Of a stretch of DNA of 64,000 bases, positions 39,983 through 48,965 are shown piece by piece. This DNA comes from an uncultured Neomegalonema sp. (lineage in GTDB: Bacteria; Pseudomonadota; Alphaproteobacteria; Rhodobacterales; Rhodobacteraceae). Both the position numbers and the translations under genes were made by a program. The notes under the pieces were generated by a model. The model saw nothing but the letters and a program-made list of their open reading frames with translations, searched no databases and was not told the origin of the DNA. The stretch covers positions 1 to 64,000 of the forward strand of contig CALFVD010000028.1 in the NCBI GenBank assembly GCA_937928005.1, given 5' to 3'. Numbering within the stretch: position 1 is the stretch's first letter; the number at the start of each line of letters is the position of its first letter.

Positions 39983-42189
39983 CCACGCCGCAGGATAGAG
40001 GGCTGCGCGAGAGTCGCGGCGATGGGGGAGGGTGCAGCGTCCTATCCGTCCCCGATATGCGTTGCTTTGGGTGTATCGGCAAGATTGAAGCGGGTTTGAC
40101 GGCCCTTGATGGGGTGCGTAGCGCGCGCGCCAATCTCGGTATCCGGCGCGTTACGGTGCATTGGGATGGTGATTGCGAGCCGCCCTTCATCGACACTCTC
40201 GATGGGCTTGGCTTCAAGGCGCATGAGCATCAGCCTGATCTGGCACAGCCTGATGAAACGCTGTCTCGGCTCATTCGTGCGCTGGCTGTTGCCGGGTTTG
40301 CCACCGGCAATATTATGATGCTGTCGATCTCTGTCTGGTCCGGCGCGGATGCCGGGACGCGCGAGATATTCCACTGGATTTCCGCCCTTATCGCCGTGCC
40401 GACATTGGCCTATTCGGGGCAGGTGTTCTTTAAGTCCGCGTGGCGCGCCTTGCGCCGTGGCACGACGAATATGGATGTGCCGATTTCGGTCGGCGTGCTC
40501 GTGACGTTTTTGATGAGCCTTAGCGATACCCTGCGTGGGGGCGATCAGGTTTATTTCGATGCCGGGGTCATGCTGTTATTTTTCCTATTGATCGGGCGGA
40601 CGCTCGACCATGCGATGCAGGAAAAGGCGCGTAATGCGGTGGCGGGGTTATCGCGGCTGATCCCCCCGAAAGCGATGATTGAGCACCCGGACGGAACGAG
40701 AGCACCGCTCGCCGTTGATAGGATCGACCCCGGAATGCGGGTTATTATCGCCGCTGGAGCGCGCATTCCGGTCGATGGGACCGTCGAGGAGGGTGCGTCC
40801 GAGATAGATCGATCCATTGTGTCAGGCGAAAGCCTACCTTGTGCTGTTGCGCCGGGGGATACGCTGCTTGCAGGAACGCTCAACCTGACCAGCCCGCTAA
40901 CCCTACGCGCGACCGCGCGTGCGGGGGAATCGTATCTTGCGGAAATAAGGCGTATGCTGGAGGAGGCAGAGGCCGGACGATCCCGGTATCGGCGTATTGC
41001 GGATCGGGCCGCAAGACTCTATTCGCCGGTCGTTCATCTTGCGGCATTACTGACATTCATCGGCTGGTTTACGATAACGGGTGAGGTTTATCACGCGCTG
41101 ACCATTGCTGTTGCCGTGCTTATCATCACCTGTCCCTGCGCGCTGGGGTTGGCGGTGCCGATGGTTCAGACGGTTGCGGCGCGGCGACTGCTGGAGGAGG
41201 GCGTTCTGGTCCGGGATGGTGCCGCGATGGAGCGGCTCGCCACGATTGACACTGTGGTCTTCGACAAGACCGGAACGTTGACATCGGGGCATCCGCATCT
41301 CGTCAATGGGCCAACCGTCTCTCAGGAGCATTTGGATCTTGCGGGTGCCATCGCCGCCTATTCTCGTCATCCCTATTCGACCGCGTTGACCGCAATCGCC
41401 GGAACACAATCGAAAATTACCTTCGACCATATCGAGGAAATCGCCGGATCAGGTGTGCTTGCACGATCCGGGGCCGTCACATATCGCCTTGGTAGGTCCG
41501 ATTGGGCGGCTTCGGTGGGGCATCCTGATGGGGAGAAATCCTCCACCGTTTTGTCCAAGGACGGCGAAACCCTCGCGGTTTTCGAGTTTGAGCATCTTTT
41601 GCAGGTTGGTGCAGATAAAGCCGTTGCTACTCTGCGTGAGGCAGGTTTGCGCATCGAGATGTTGTCGGGCGATGCGCGTTTGCCGGTTCAGCGCGTTGCC
41701 GCCCAACTCGGAATCGACCATTGGGTCGCCGGGGCGACGCCCGCCGCGAAGATCGAGCATCTGCGCGCGCTACGGGCCTCTGGTCATGGGGTGTTGATGG
41801 TCGGCGATGGCCTGAACGATGTGGCCGCCCTTGCGGCTGCGTCGGTTTCTATGGCTCCGGTAGAGGCGGCGGATATTGGCCGGGCGGCGGCGGATTTTGT
41901 TTTGGTGCGTGAGGACCTGAACAGCATTCCCCGTACCCTTCAAATTGCCCGCCGATCCGCGCATCTGGTCCGGCAGAATTTTGCAATGGCTGTGGGGTAT
42001 AACGCCCTTGCCATACCGTTTGCGGTTTTGGGATATGTCTCGCCACTGGTGGCCGCCTTGGCTATGTCTGGGTCTTCATTGCTTGTGACGATCAATGCCT
42101 TGCGGCTGAACGGGTCTGGCAGGATGATGCAGCGAAACGGGCGCAGCGACCGTGTGGTCCATCCCCCAGCGCAGGAGCGCACAGCATGA
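39964..42189 (+). CDS. ccoI: cbb3 assembly Cu P1B-type ATPase
   Basis: MRCFGCIGKIE; ITCPCALGLAVP; FDKTGTLTSGHP; MVGDGLNDVAAL. Start may be 39979. Confidence 0.93.
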   Translation: MPAPEMTTPQDRGLRESRGDGGGCSVLSVPDMRCFGCIGKIEAGLTALDGVRSARANLGIRRVTVHWDGDCEPPFIDTLDGLGFKAHEHQPDLAQPDETLSRLIRALAVAGFATGNIMMLSISVWSGADAGTREIFHWISALIAVPTLAYSGQVFFKSAWRALRRGTTNMDVPISVGVLVTFLMSLSDTLRGGDQVYFDAGVMLLFFLLIGRTLDHAMQEKARNAVAGLSRLIPPKAMIEHPDGTRAPLAVDRIDPGMRVIIAAGARIPVDGTVEEGASEIDRSIVSGESLPCAVAPGDTLLAGTLNLTSPLTLRATARAGESYLAEIRRMLEEAEAGRSRYRRIADRAARLYSPVVHLAALLTFIGWFTITGEVYHALTIAVAVLIITCPCALGLAVPMVQTVAARRLLEEGVLVRDGAAMERLATIDTVVFDKTGTLTSGHPHLVNGPTVSQEHLDLAGAIAAYSRHPYSTALTAIAGTQSKITFDHIEEIAGSGVLARSGAVTYRLGRSDWAASVGHPDGEKSSTVLSKDGETLAVFEFEHLLQVGADKAVATLREAGLRIEMLSGDARLPVQRVAAQLGIDHWVAGATPAAKIEHLRALRASGHGVLMVGDGLNDVAALAAASVSMAPVEAADIGRAAADFVLVREDLNSIPRTLQIARRSAHLVRQNFAMAVGYNALAIPFAVLGYVSPLVAALAMSGSSLLVTINALRLNGSGRMMQRNGRSDRVVHPPAQERTA

Positions 42190-42350
42190 ACGCCACGATC
42201 TTTCTCATTATTATTTCTCTTTGTCTTGGGGCCGCCGGTCTTGGCGCTTTCTTCTGGTCCCTTAAACATACACAATACGATGATCTTGATGGCTCCGCAG
42301 AGCGCATCTTCCTCGACGAACACGACCGCCCTTTGAACCCGCGCCACTAA
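42186..42350 (+). CDS. ccoS: cbb3 oxidase assembly protein CcoS (absent from ORF track)
   Basis: MNATIFLIIISLCLGAAGLGAFFWSLKHTQYDDLDGSAERIFLDEHDRPLNPRH*; overlaps ccoI stop. Confidence 0.92.
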   Translation: MNATIFLIIISLCLGAAGLGAFFWSLKHTQYDDLDGSAERIFLDEHDRPLNPRH

Positions 42351-42363
42351 TGGACAAGAAACT

Positions 42364-43335
42364 ATGACCGATTTCGCCGCCAGTCTTTCGAGTGATCCGA
42401 CCAAGATCCCTGTGATTGATATTTCTGCCCTCATGGAATCCGGGGAAACCGCCGATGTGGCTCGTGCCATCAATCGGGCGGCCACGGATTTCGGGTTTTT
42501 CTATATTTCGGGGCATGGCATCGAGCCGAGCCTAATTGATAAAGCGTTTGCAGCATCGCAGGATTTCTTTGCGTTGCCCGAAGCCGATAAAGCGACGATT
42601 GCCGTGGATGAAACCCAGCGGGGATGGATGGCCACTGGCATGTCCAAGATGAAGGGTGCGGCAACCCACGATCTTAAGGAGGTGTTTTTCTGGGGTACAG
42701 AAATTCCCCCCGGCCATCCTGATCTAGGCAAACCGCTTGTTGCCAGTAATAAATGGCCCGATGCTGTGTTTCCGCGATTCCATGAGGATATCGCGCAGTA
42801 TTACGCAGCGGTTTGCGCCGTTGGGCATCAACTTCTGCGCGCGATTGCCACGGATTTCGGCGCTCCAGAGGATTTCTTCGAGCAACGATATAAAGACCCG
42901 CTGGCGCGCGGTCAGGCCGTCTACTATCCGCCATCGGGCGCAGGGGACGAGGCAGAGCAACGGTTTGGCGTCGCCGCCCATACGGATTTTGGGGTGCTGA
43001 CCTTGCTTCTTCAGGATTCAAATGGCGGATTGCAGGTGCAAAGCCGTTCGGGCGACTGGATTGAAGCACCGCCCATTCCGGGAACGCTGGTCTGCAATAT
43101 CGGCGACCTTCTGCAACGCTGGAGTAATGACCGGCTCAGTTCGACGGTACATAGGGTCATCAATCGATCAGGGAATGAACGCTACTCGATCCCGGTTTTC
43201 TTTGATCCGCACACGGACACTCTTGTTGATCCGCGTGACTTAGGGGTTGCGGAAGCGGATGCTAAATACCCACCGATTAAGGCGGGTGAGCATATTGCCG
43301 GGCGCAACAAAAAGAGTTTCGCGCAACATAAATGA
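42364..43335 (+). CDS. 2-oxoglutarate/Fe(II) oxygenase, isopenicillin N synthase family
   Basis: IPVIDISALMESGET...FFYISGHGI; AHTDFGVLTLLLQDSNGGLQV; STVHRVINRSGNERYSIPVFFDPHTD. Confidence 0.93.
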   Translation: MTDFAASLSSDPTKIPVIDISALMESGETADVARAINRAATDFGFFYISGHGIEPSLIDKAFAASQDFFALPEADKATIAVDETQRGWMATGMSKMKGAATHDLKEVFFWGTEIPPGHPDLGKPLVASNKWPDAVFPRFHEDIAQYYAAVCAVGHQLLRAIATDFGAPEDFFEQRYKDPLARGQAVYYPPSGAGDEAEQRFGVAAHTDFGVLTLLLQDSNGGLQVQSRSGDWIEAPPIPGTLVCNIGDLLQRWSNDRLSSTVHRVINRSGNERYSIPVFFDPHTDTLVDPRDLGVAEADAKYPPIKAGEHIAGRNKKSFAQHK

Positions 43336-43349
43336 TCCTTGTGCAACGG

Positions 43350-43409
43350 CTATAGCGATTTGCGATAAACTTGGCGCTTGATGATTCAGGGTGATCGCAA
43401 TTCGCTTTA
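43350..43409. repeat. Family A palindrome, copy A4 (60 bp, lacks inner hairpin)
   Basis: CTATAGCGATTTGCGATAAACTTGGCGCTTGATGATTCAGGGTGATCGCAATTCGCTTTA. Confidence 0.7.
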
Positions 43410-43463
43410 CACTCTGGTGCGGGGCCGGGGATGCATGACCCGTATCCTTGTACGATTCTCTGA

Positions 43464-43498
43464 AACGGCCCGCCTCTCCAAAGGAAAGGCGGGCCGTT
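43464..43498. terminator. Hairpin terminator between convergent oxygenase gene and hflC
   Basis: AACGGCCCGCC-tctccaaaggaaa-GGCGGGCCGTTT. Confidence 0.7.
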
Positions 43499-43526
43499 TG
43501 TTGTTTCATCGCTGGTGGAGGTGGCG

Positions 43527-44402
43527 TTACTTGTTCGACGCCCCGTTGATGTCGCGGAGGTATTCAAAGAAATCTGAATCCGGTGACATGACGATGCTTG
43601 AATTACCGCCTTTCAGCGAGCTTTCGTAAGCCTTAAGGGATCGTTGGAACGAGAAGAACTCGATATCGCGACCATAGGCATCGGCGAAGATCGCGTTGCG
43701 CTGGGCATCGGCGATACCCATCCGGGTCGTCGCATCGCGGCGTGCTTCAGCCACGAGTTCAACCGCTTGCTTCTCGGCAATAGCGCGGATTTTCCGGGCT
43801 TTTTCCTGACCATCGGCGCGCAGGCCGAGGGCAACGGCCTTACGGTCCTGCACCATGCGGTTATAGGTGGCCTCCAGCGTTTGTGCGGGCAGGAACCAAG
43901 TGCGGATGCGCACGTCGAGAATTTCGACGCCCAGAGATTTGGATTCCGTCTTGGCAAGCTGTGTGACGCGCTGGAGGATATCCCCGCGCTTGCTCGACAA
44001 CACGGCATCGGCGGATTCGGAACCCAGAACCTTACCGAGACTGTCGCTCAAAACCTTTTCGAGGCGAGGCAGGGCGTTATCCACATCGGCGACGGCTTCG
44101 CGGAACTGCTGTGGATCGGTAATGCGCCAACGGGCGAAGGCGGCGGCGACGCGGCGCTTGCCGTCTTCGGGTAGGATCGTGACTTCGTTTGTTTCCAGCG
44201 GCAAGATGCGCTGTTCATAGACGATTTTAGTATTGAACGGTGCGGGCAGCTTGAAGTGCAGGCCCGGATCCTTGATGACACGGTCCACCTTACCAAAGGC
44301 GAGGACCAGTGCCTGCTTACGCTCATCCACGATGAAGACCGTGGAGTAGATTAGCAGGAGAATGGCGACGATGATGCCGCCGATAATACGACCTTTCGTC
44401 AT
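43527..44402 (-). CDS. hflC: Protease modulator HflC
   Basis: VFIVDERKQALVLAFGKVDRVIKDPGLHFKLP; adjacent to hflK. Confidence 0.95.
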   Translation of the reverse strand: MTKGRIIGGIIVAILLLIYSTVFIVDERKQALVLAFGKVDRVIKDPGLHFKLPAPFNTKIVYEQRILPLETNEVTILPEDGKRRVAAAFARWRITDPQQFREAVADVDNALPRLEKVLSDSLGKVLGSESADAVLSSKRGDILQRVTQLAKTESKSLGVEILDVRIRTWFLPAQTLEATYNRMVQDRKAVALGLRADGQEKARKIRAIAEKQAVELVAEARRDATTRMGIADAQRNAIFADAYGRDIEFFSFQRSLKAYESSLKGGNSSIVMSPDSDFFEYLRDINGASNK

Positions 44403-45595
44403 TACTGGTTACTCCCTTTACGGCCAAGCTCATTGAGGGGCAGATAGGGCACCACGCCGGAGCCTCCCCCACCGCCACCGACGGATTCGTCGAGGATAAT
44501 TTTATCAATGCCACCCAAGACACGCTCCATCGTCTCTAGGTAGAGGCGTTGGCGGGTGACTTCGGGGGCTTTTGCGTATTCTTCCTGAATCGCCGTGAAG
44601 CGCGCGGCCTCACCCTCTGCATCCTTGACGACGCGGGCGGTATACCCGTCGGCGTTTTCCAGAAGCTGGGCGCTTTCACCGCGTGCATCGGCGAGTTTTT
44701 GGCGCGAGTAACCCTCGGCCTGTAGCTGAAGCGATTCCTGTTCCTGTGTGGCCTTGGTCACGTCATCGAATGCCTCGACAACAAGGTCGGGCGGCGCGAC
44801 GGAGACGAAGTTGACGCGGATGACATTCACGCCGGATTGGTAGCCGTCGAGCGTCGTCTGGATCAGGTTGCGCACTTCCTGCGTGATGATGCCGTCGCGG
44901 TTCAGCACGGGTTGGATTTCGGATTTGCCGATCACTTCGCGAATCGATGCCTCGGACACCGCCTCAATCGTCTGTTCGGGCAAAGCGAGGTTGAAGAGAT
45001 AGGCGGAGGGGTCGGAGATGTTCCAGACGATCTGGAAATTCACATCGACCACGTTCTCGTCGCCCGTAAGCATCAGCCCTTCGTCGCGAATGCTGCTACG
45101 GCTGTTACGGTTGACGCGGGTGTTATCCACACCGACTTCGACCGAACGTTCGTCGGTGACTTGCAGCGTTTCATGCGTCTGAATCGGCCATGCGGCGAAG
45201 TTCAGGCCCGGCGAACGCGGGGGTGGAGAATATTCGCCCAAAGTCAGCACGATGGCCTTTTCGTTGGTCTCGACCTGAAAGACGGATGCCCAGATCCAAG
45301 CCGCAACCAGAAGAATCGCACCGATGCCAACTAGTGCTTTAGCGGGCAAGGGATCGCCGGGACCGCCGCCACCGTTGCGGCTGACCGCGCGGCGAAAACG
45401 TTCTTGCCCCTGTCGGAACAATTCGTCGAGGTCGGGGGGCTGTTGGCCGCCCCCGCCTCCCCCACCGCCGGGGCCACGTCCGCCACCGCCGCCGGAGCCA
45501 CCGCCCCATGGGCCGTTTCCATTGCCGCCGCCACCGCCGCCGCCAGATGAACCGCCGCCGCCCCAAGGGCCGCCAGAGTTATTGCTCCAGGGCAT
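44402..45595 (-). CDS. hflK: FtsH protease activity modulator HflK (Gly-rich N-terminus)
   Basis: Gly-rich N-term then FQVETNEKAIVLTLGEYSPPPRSPGLNFAAWPIQ. Confidence 0.95.
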   Translation of the reverse strand: MPWSNNSGGPWGGGGSSGGGGGGGNGNGPWGGGSGGGGGRGPGGGGGGGGQQPPDLDELFRQGQERFRRAVSRNGGGGPGDPLPAKALVGIGAILLVAAWIWASVFQVETNEKAIVLTLGEYSPPPRSPGLNFAAWPIQTHETLQVTDERSVEVGVDNTRVNRNSRSSIRDEGLMLTGDENVVDVNFQIVWNISDPSAYLFNLALPEQTIEAVSEASIREVIGKSEIQPVLNRDGIITQEVRNLIQTTLDGYQSGVNVIRVNFVSVAPPDLVVEAFDDVTKATQEQESLQLQAEGYSRQKLADARGESAQLLENADGYTARVVKDAEGEAARFTAIQEEYAKAPEVTRQRLYLETMERVLGGIDKIILDESVGGGGGGSGVVPYLPLNELGRKGSNQ

Positions 45596-45774
45596 TTGCG
45601 CTCCTCGCTTTATTCGTCTCGCGCATTGCGCGCGTACAGAAAATCTGGGTCGTTCTAGGCGGGAACCGTCTCTGGTTCAACGCCACTCTCGCCTTACGTG
45701 ACGATTTGGTACATAGGAGGGCGCTGTTCAAGGTGATGCGACCAGATGGATGCAGGTTGTGGGGAGAAACGGGC

Positions 45775-46341
45775 ATGACGGATAATGTGCGGGCGCAGCT
45801 TTATCTGGCCATTGATACGGGGGGTGTGGATGCTTTGCCCGCATTGCTGGCCGAGGTGGCGGTGGCCTGTGTCCGGCTGACAGTAGCTAGCGAGGCGGAT
45901 GTGCCGGTGGCGGTTGCGTGCCGCGCCTATTGCCATGAACGCGACATTCCGCTGGTGATTGCGGCGGGGGATGACCTCGCGATTATGGTGGCACGGGAAT
46001 CGGGGGCGGACGGGGTTCACCTGATCGGATCGCCCAAAGCTGCACCATGGGTGCGTGACCAGCTCGGCGACGACGTGATTGTCGGTATTGATCCCGGCCC
46101 CTCGCGCCATGACGCCCTGATCGCGGCGGAGAGTGGGGCGGATTACGTGTCGCTCAACGAGGATTGGCCCGAAGATGGAGGCGTGCCGGACGAGATCGTC
46201 TGGTGGTCGCAGATGATCGAAACACCGATGGTGGTGGAGAATGCAGGTGATGCGGCACGCGCGGCCTTGCTGCGCGAAATGGTGGAATTCGTAATGACCG
46301 ATGCTGGCGGAGCGCGGGCGATGGAGGCTGCGTTGGTGTAG
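45775..46341 (+). CDS. Thiamine phosphate synthase-like (ThiE/TenI) protein
   Basis: TIM-barrel pattern; CHERDIPLVIAAGDDLAIMVARESGADGVHLIGSP. Confidence 0.7.
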   Translation: MTDNVRAQLYLAIDTGGVDALPALLAEVAVACVRLTVASEADVPVAVACRAYCHERDIPLVIAAGDDLAIMVARESGADGVHLIGSPKAAPWVRDQLGDDVIVGIDPGPSRHDALIAAESGADYVSLNEDWPEDGGVPDEIVWWSQMIETPMVVENAGDAARAALLREMVEFVMTDAGGARAMEAALV

Positions 46342-46347
46342 GGTTTC

Positions 46348-47442
46348 CTACACCGTGTTCAGCATCCAACCGATTACCACGACCTGCGGCACCGTTAACA
46401 AGGGGAGTAGCAAGGCCGCTTTCAAACGGCCCGTGACTTCCTTGAGGACCATGATTTCTGTGTAATCAGTGGCGGCACCGGCCATTAGGAAGGTGAAGGC
46501 ATTGCCCGGTGCGGCGGCGCGAGTCATCAGGTCTGCGGCGATGGGGACCGACCCTTCTGAGCATACCTCGATCAGCGTGGCGGCCAAGAGAGTCGTGAAC
46601 AATCCGAAGAGAGTGGCGCCAAACCATGTTGCGAAAATCTCTGTTGGCACGGTCGTTTGGATGATTGCCGCCAGAACCACACCGAAGAACAGCCAGCGCA
46701 GAACCATCTTGCTTGCGCTTATGGATCGTTGCGCGACGTCGCGGACGAAAGCCCAATCGTAACGCTGTGCTTTCAGACCGGCCTTCGCCTCGGCCCAGAC
46801 ATGGAAATTATCGGGTAGGTCGATGCGGTTCTCATTGGGTTTGACCCTGCCCGCGCGCTCCAAGGCTTCGACGGCCAATCCAGCAATCAAGGCGATGACG
46901 AGGGATGCGATGATGAACACCACCATCCAACCCCAACCCATCATCACACCGATAATGATCGTCAGGGACAGGGAATTCCACGGCGAGGCGATGAGGAAGG
47001 CGAAGACTTGACCGAGGCTTGCGCCGCGTTCGTATAGCTTGGCCCCGACCATCAGGACGCCGTGGTTGCACAGATCAAGGAAGAATCCGGCAAGCACCGC
47101 CCGCGCAAGGCTTTTGGCTCCCTGATCGCGCCCGATGATGCCGATGACGAATTGACGTGGAACCCGGTCGATCAAGCCCACGGCCACCATACCGATGAGG
47201 ATGCCCCACCACATCAAGTTCATCATCTCGCGGATTGCATGGGTGAAATGCCCAACCCCGAACAGATCGCCATGATCAAGAACGAATGAAGCAAGATAGG
47301 CGACAACGATCACCACCCCAGAAGACCAGAGCAACCAATCGCGCTTGCGCGCAGGCGTAGCGCCGTCATTCGTCTTTGTGTTGCCGCCGCAACAAGCCAT
47401 CGCTTTCGCGCGGGCAGGAGATGGATGAATCGAATCGGTCAT
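46348..47442 (-). CDS. Membrane permease (DUF318/ArsP-like)
   Basis: Multi-TM; SPWNSLSLTIIIGVMMGWGWM; VCSEGSVPIAADLMTRAAAPGNAFTFLMAGAATDYTEIMVLK. Confidence 0.82.
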   Translation of the reverse strand: MTDSIHPSPARAKAMACCGGNTKTNDGATPARKRDWLLWSSGVVIVVAYLASFVLDHGDLFGVGHFTHAIREMMNLMWWGILIGMVAVGLIDRVPRQFVIGIIGRDQGAKSLARAVLAGFFLDLCNHGVLMVGAKLYERGASLGQVFAFLIASPWNSLSLTIIIGVMMGWGWMVVFIIASLVIALIAGLAVEALERAGRVKPNENRIDLPDNFHVWAEAKAGLKAQRYDWAFVRDVAQRSISASKMVLRWLFFGVVLAAIIQTTVPTEIFATWFGATLFGLFTTLLAATLIEVCSEGSVPIAADLMTRAAAPGNAFTFLMAGAATDYTEIMVLKEVTGRLKAALLLPLLTVPQVVVIGWMLNTV

Positions 47443-47668
47443 GGGGTATTCTCCTTGAACAACAGGAGATATGGACCCTCCACTAACAGGAGACTCAAGG
47501 GGTATTTTGAAGAAGGGGCAAAAACGGTTTTTTGAGCGGCTAGCTTGTTTTGCCGGGGTGGCTGATTTTTATGCGTCGAATATCGGTTGCATAGGTCGAT
47601 TCCCGGCTTGATGAGGAACGTCAGATCGCTCACACCATAGGGGTGCATGACGCCGGAGGACAGCGCCC

Positions 47669-48115
47669 ATGAAGCTCGACATCATCATCGCGACTGATCC
47701 GCGCGATATCGGCGTGTGCATGGCTCTGCGCCGGGCCGTCTTTATTGATGAGCAAGGCGTCTCCGAAGCGGAGGAGGTGGACGGCGAGGACCATGCCTGC
47801 ACCCATGTCCTCGCACGGCTAGGCAATGTTCCGGCGGGGGCAGCCCGGTTTCAGTACCGCCAAGACGCAGGTAAGCACTACGCAAAGATACAGCGCGTCT
47901 GTGTACCCGAAGGGCTACGGGGTCATGGGGTTGGCGCAGCGGTGATCACGTTCATCGTGGCGCAGGTCCGGGAGGAAAAGCGCACCCGCATCATCCGCCT
48001 TGGCGCACAAACCCACGCCCTCGCTTTCTATCAAGGGTTGGGATTTCAGGAATACGGCGAGGAATATGACGATGCCGGGATACCCCACAAAGATATGGAG
48101 ATGAAACTGCGCTAA
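47669..48115 (+). CDS. GNAT family N-acetyltransferase
   Basis: FIDEQGVSEAEEVDGEDHACTHVLARLG; RVCVPEGLRGHGVGAAVITF. Confidence 0.9.
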   Translation: MKLDIIIATDPRDIGVCMALRRAVFIDEQGVSEAEEVDGEDHACTHVLARLGNVPAGAARFQYRQDAGKHYAKIQRVCVPEGLRGHGVGAAVITFIVAQVREEKRTRIIRLGAQTHALAFYQGLGFQEYGEEYDDAGIPHKDMEMKLR

Positions 48116-48148
48116 AATGGTTCGCGGCACCCCCCATAAGGATAGCCA

Positions 48149-48631
48149 ATGTCTGTAACAGTTCGACCATTCACCGTGAAGGATTCCGAGGCATTCCTTG
48201 GCCTTCATCGTGCCTGTATGCAGCATTACGAAATCCCCCCAGCCACTCAGGCGCAAGAAGAACGGATTATCTCGTTACTTCTTGCGGAGCAGCATATGGC
48301 ATGTCACCTCGCCTTCGATTGCAATCGCCCTGTTGGCTTTGCCTCATGGGGGCTGAATTTCCCGGCGGGTGCAGGCATTTCCCTCGTGATGAAAGAACTT
48401 TTCGTATCCCCTGAGGCGCGAAAGAAAGGCGTCGGCAGATCATTACTATACGCCCTTGTCGATGTCGCGCGAGCCGAGGGTTGCGTGCGTTTTGATTGGG
48501 CGACGGACGGATCAAACGGCGCGGCACAGCATTTTTACGCGGCGCTTGCGGCCCCTGAGATGGCCAAGCGCAATTACCGCGTTTCCAAAGCTGAATTCGA
48601 CAGTTTTCAGGAGCGTATTGCCAATATTTGA
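48149..48631 (+). CDS. GNAT family N-acetyltransferase
   Basis: MKELFVSPEARKKGVGRSLLYALVDVARAEGCVRFDW. Confidence 0.88.
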   Translation: MSVTVRPFTVKDSEAFLGLHRACMQHYEIPPATQAQEERIISLLLAEQHMACHLAFDCNRPVGFASWGLNFPAGAGISLVMKELFVSPEARKKGVGRSLLYALVDVARAEGCVRFDWATDGSNGAAQHFYAALAAPEMAKRNYRVSKAEFDSFQERIANI

Positions 48632-48782
48632 GAAGATTCTCATGTCCTCCACATCAATAATTAGATGAATCGCCTGCCATCTTCTGGGTTGTCGCTTCTG
48701 GATCGCAAAAACAAGATACCATCGGTTTCAAAACTACGATTGAATCCTGAGAACAGCGCATACCGCCGCCTGTCACCTTTCA

Positions 48783-48876
48783 CTAAGCGAATTGCGATTA
48801 TATTGAATCACCAAGTGCCATGTTTTGCGCGGCTCTTGGCGCGAAACATGGCTCAGGTTTATCGTAAATCGCTATA
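48783..48876. repeat. Family A nested palindrome, copy A5
   Basis: CTAAGCGAATTGCGATTATATTGAATCACCAAGTGCCATGTTTTGCGCGGCTCTTGGCGCGAAACATGGCTCAGGTTTATCGTAAATCGCTATA. Confidence 0.85.
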
Positions 48877-48965
48877 TCTTGACATCGCTGCATCGCAACC
48901 GCACCGTTACGGCGTCAACGTTTTGAAGCGGGCCGTTCTCGTTTCGCCGTGCAAGGAGATTTCCG

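Noticed and set aside
45339-45566. Arg-rich and Pro-rich ORFs over the hflK 5' end
   Set aside because: Other-frame readings of the glycine-rich HflK N-terminus.
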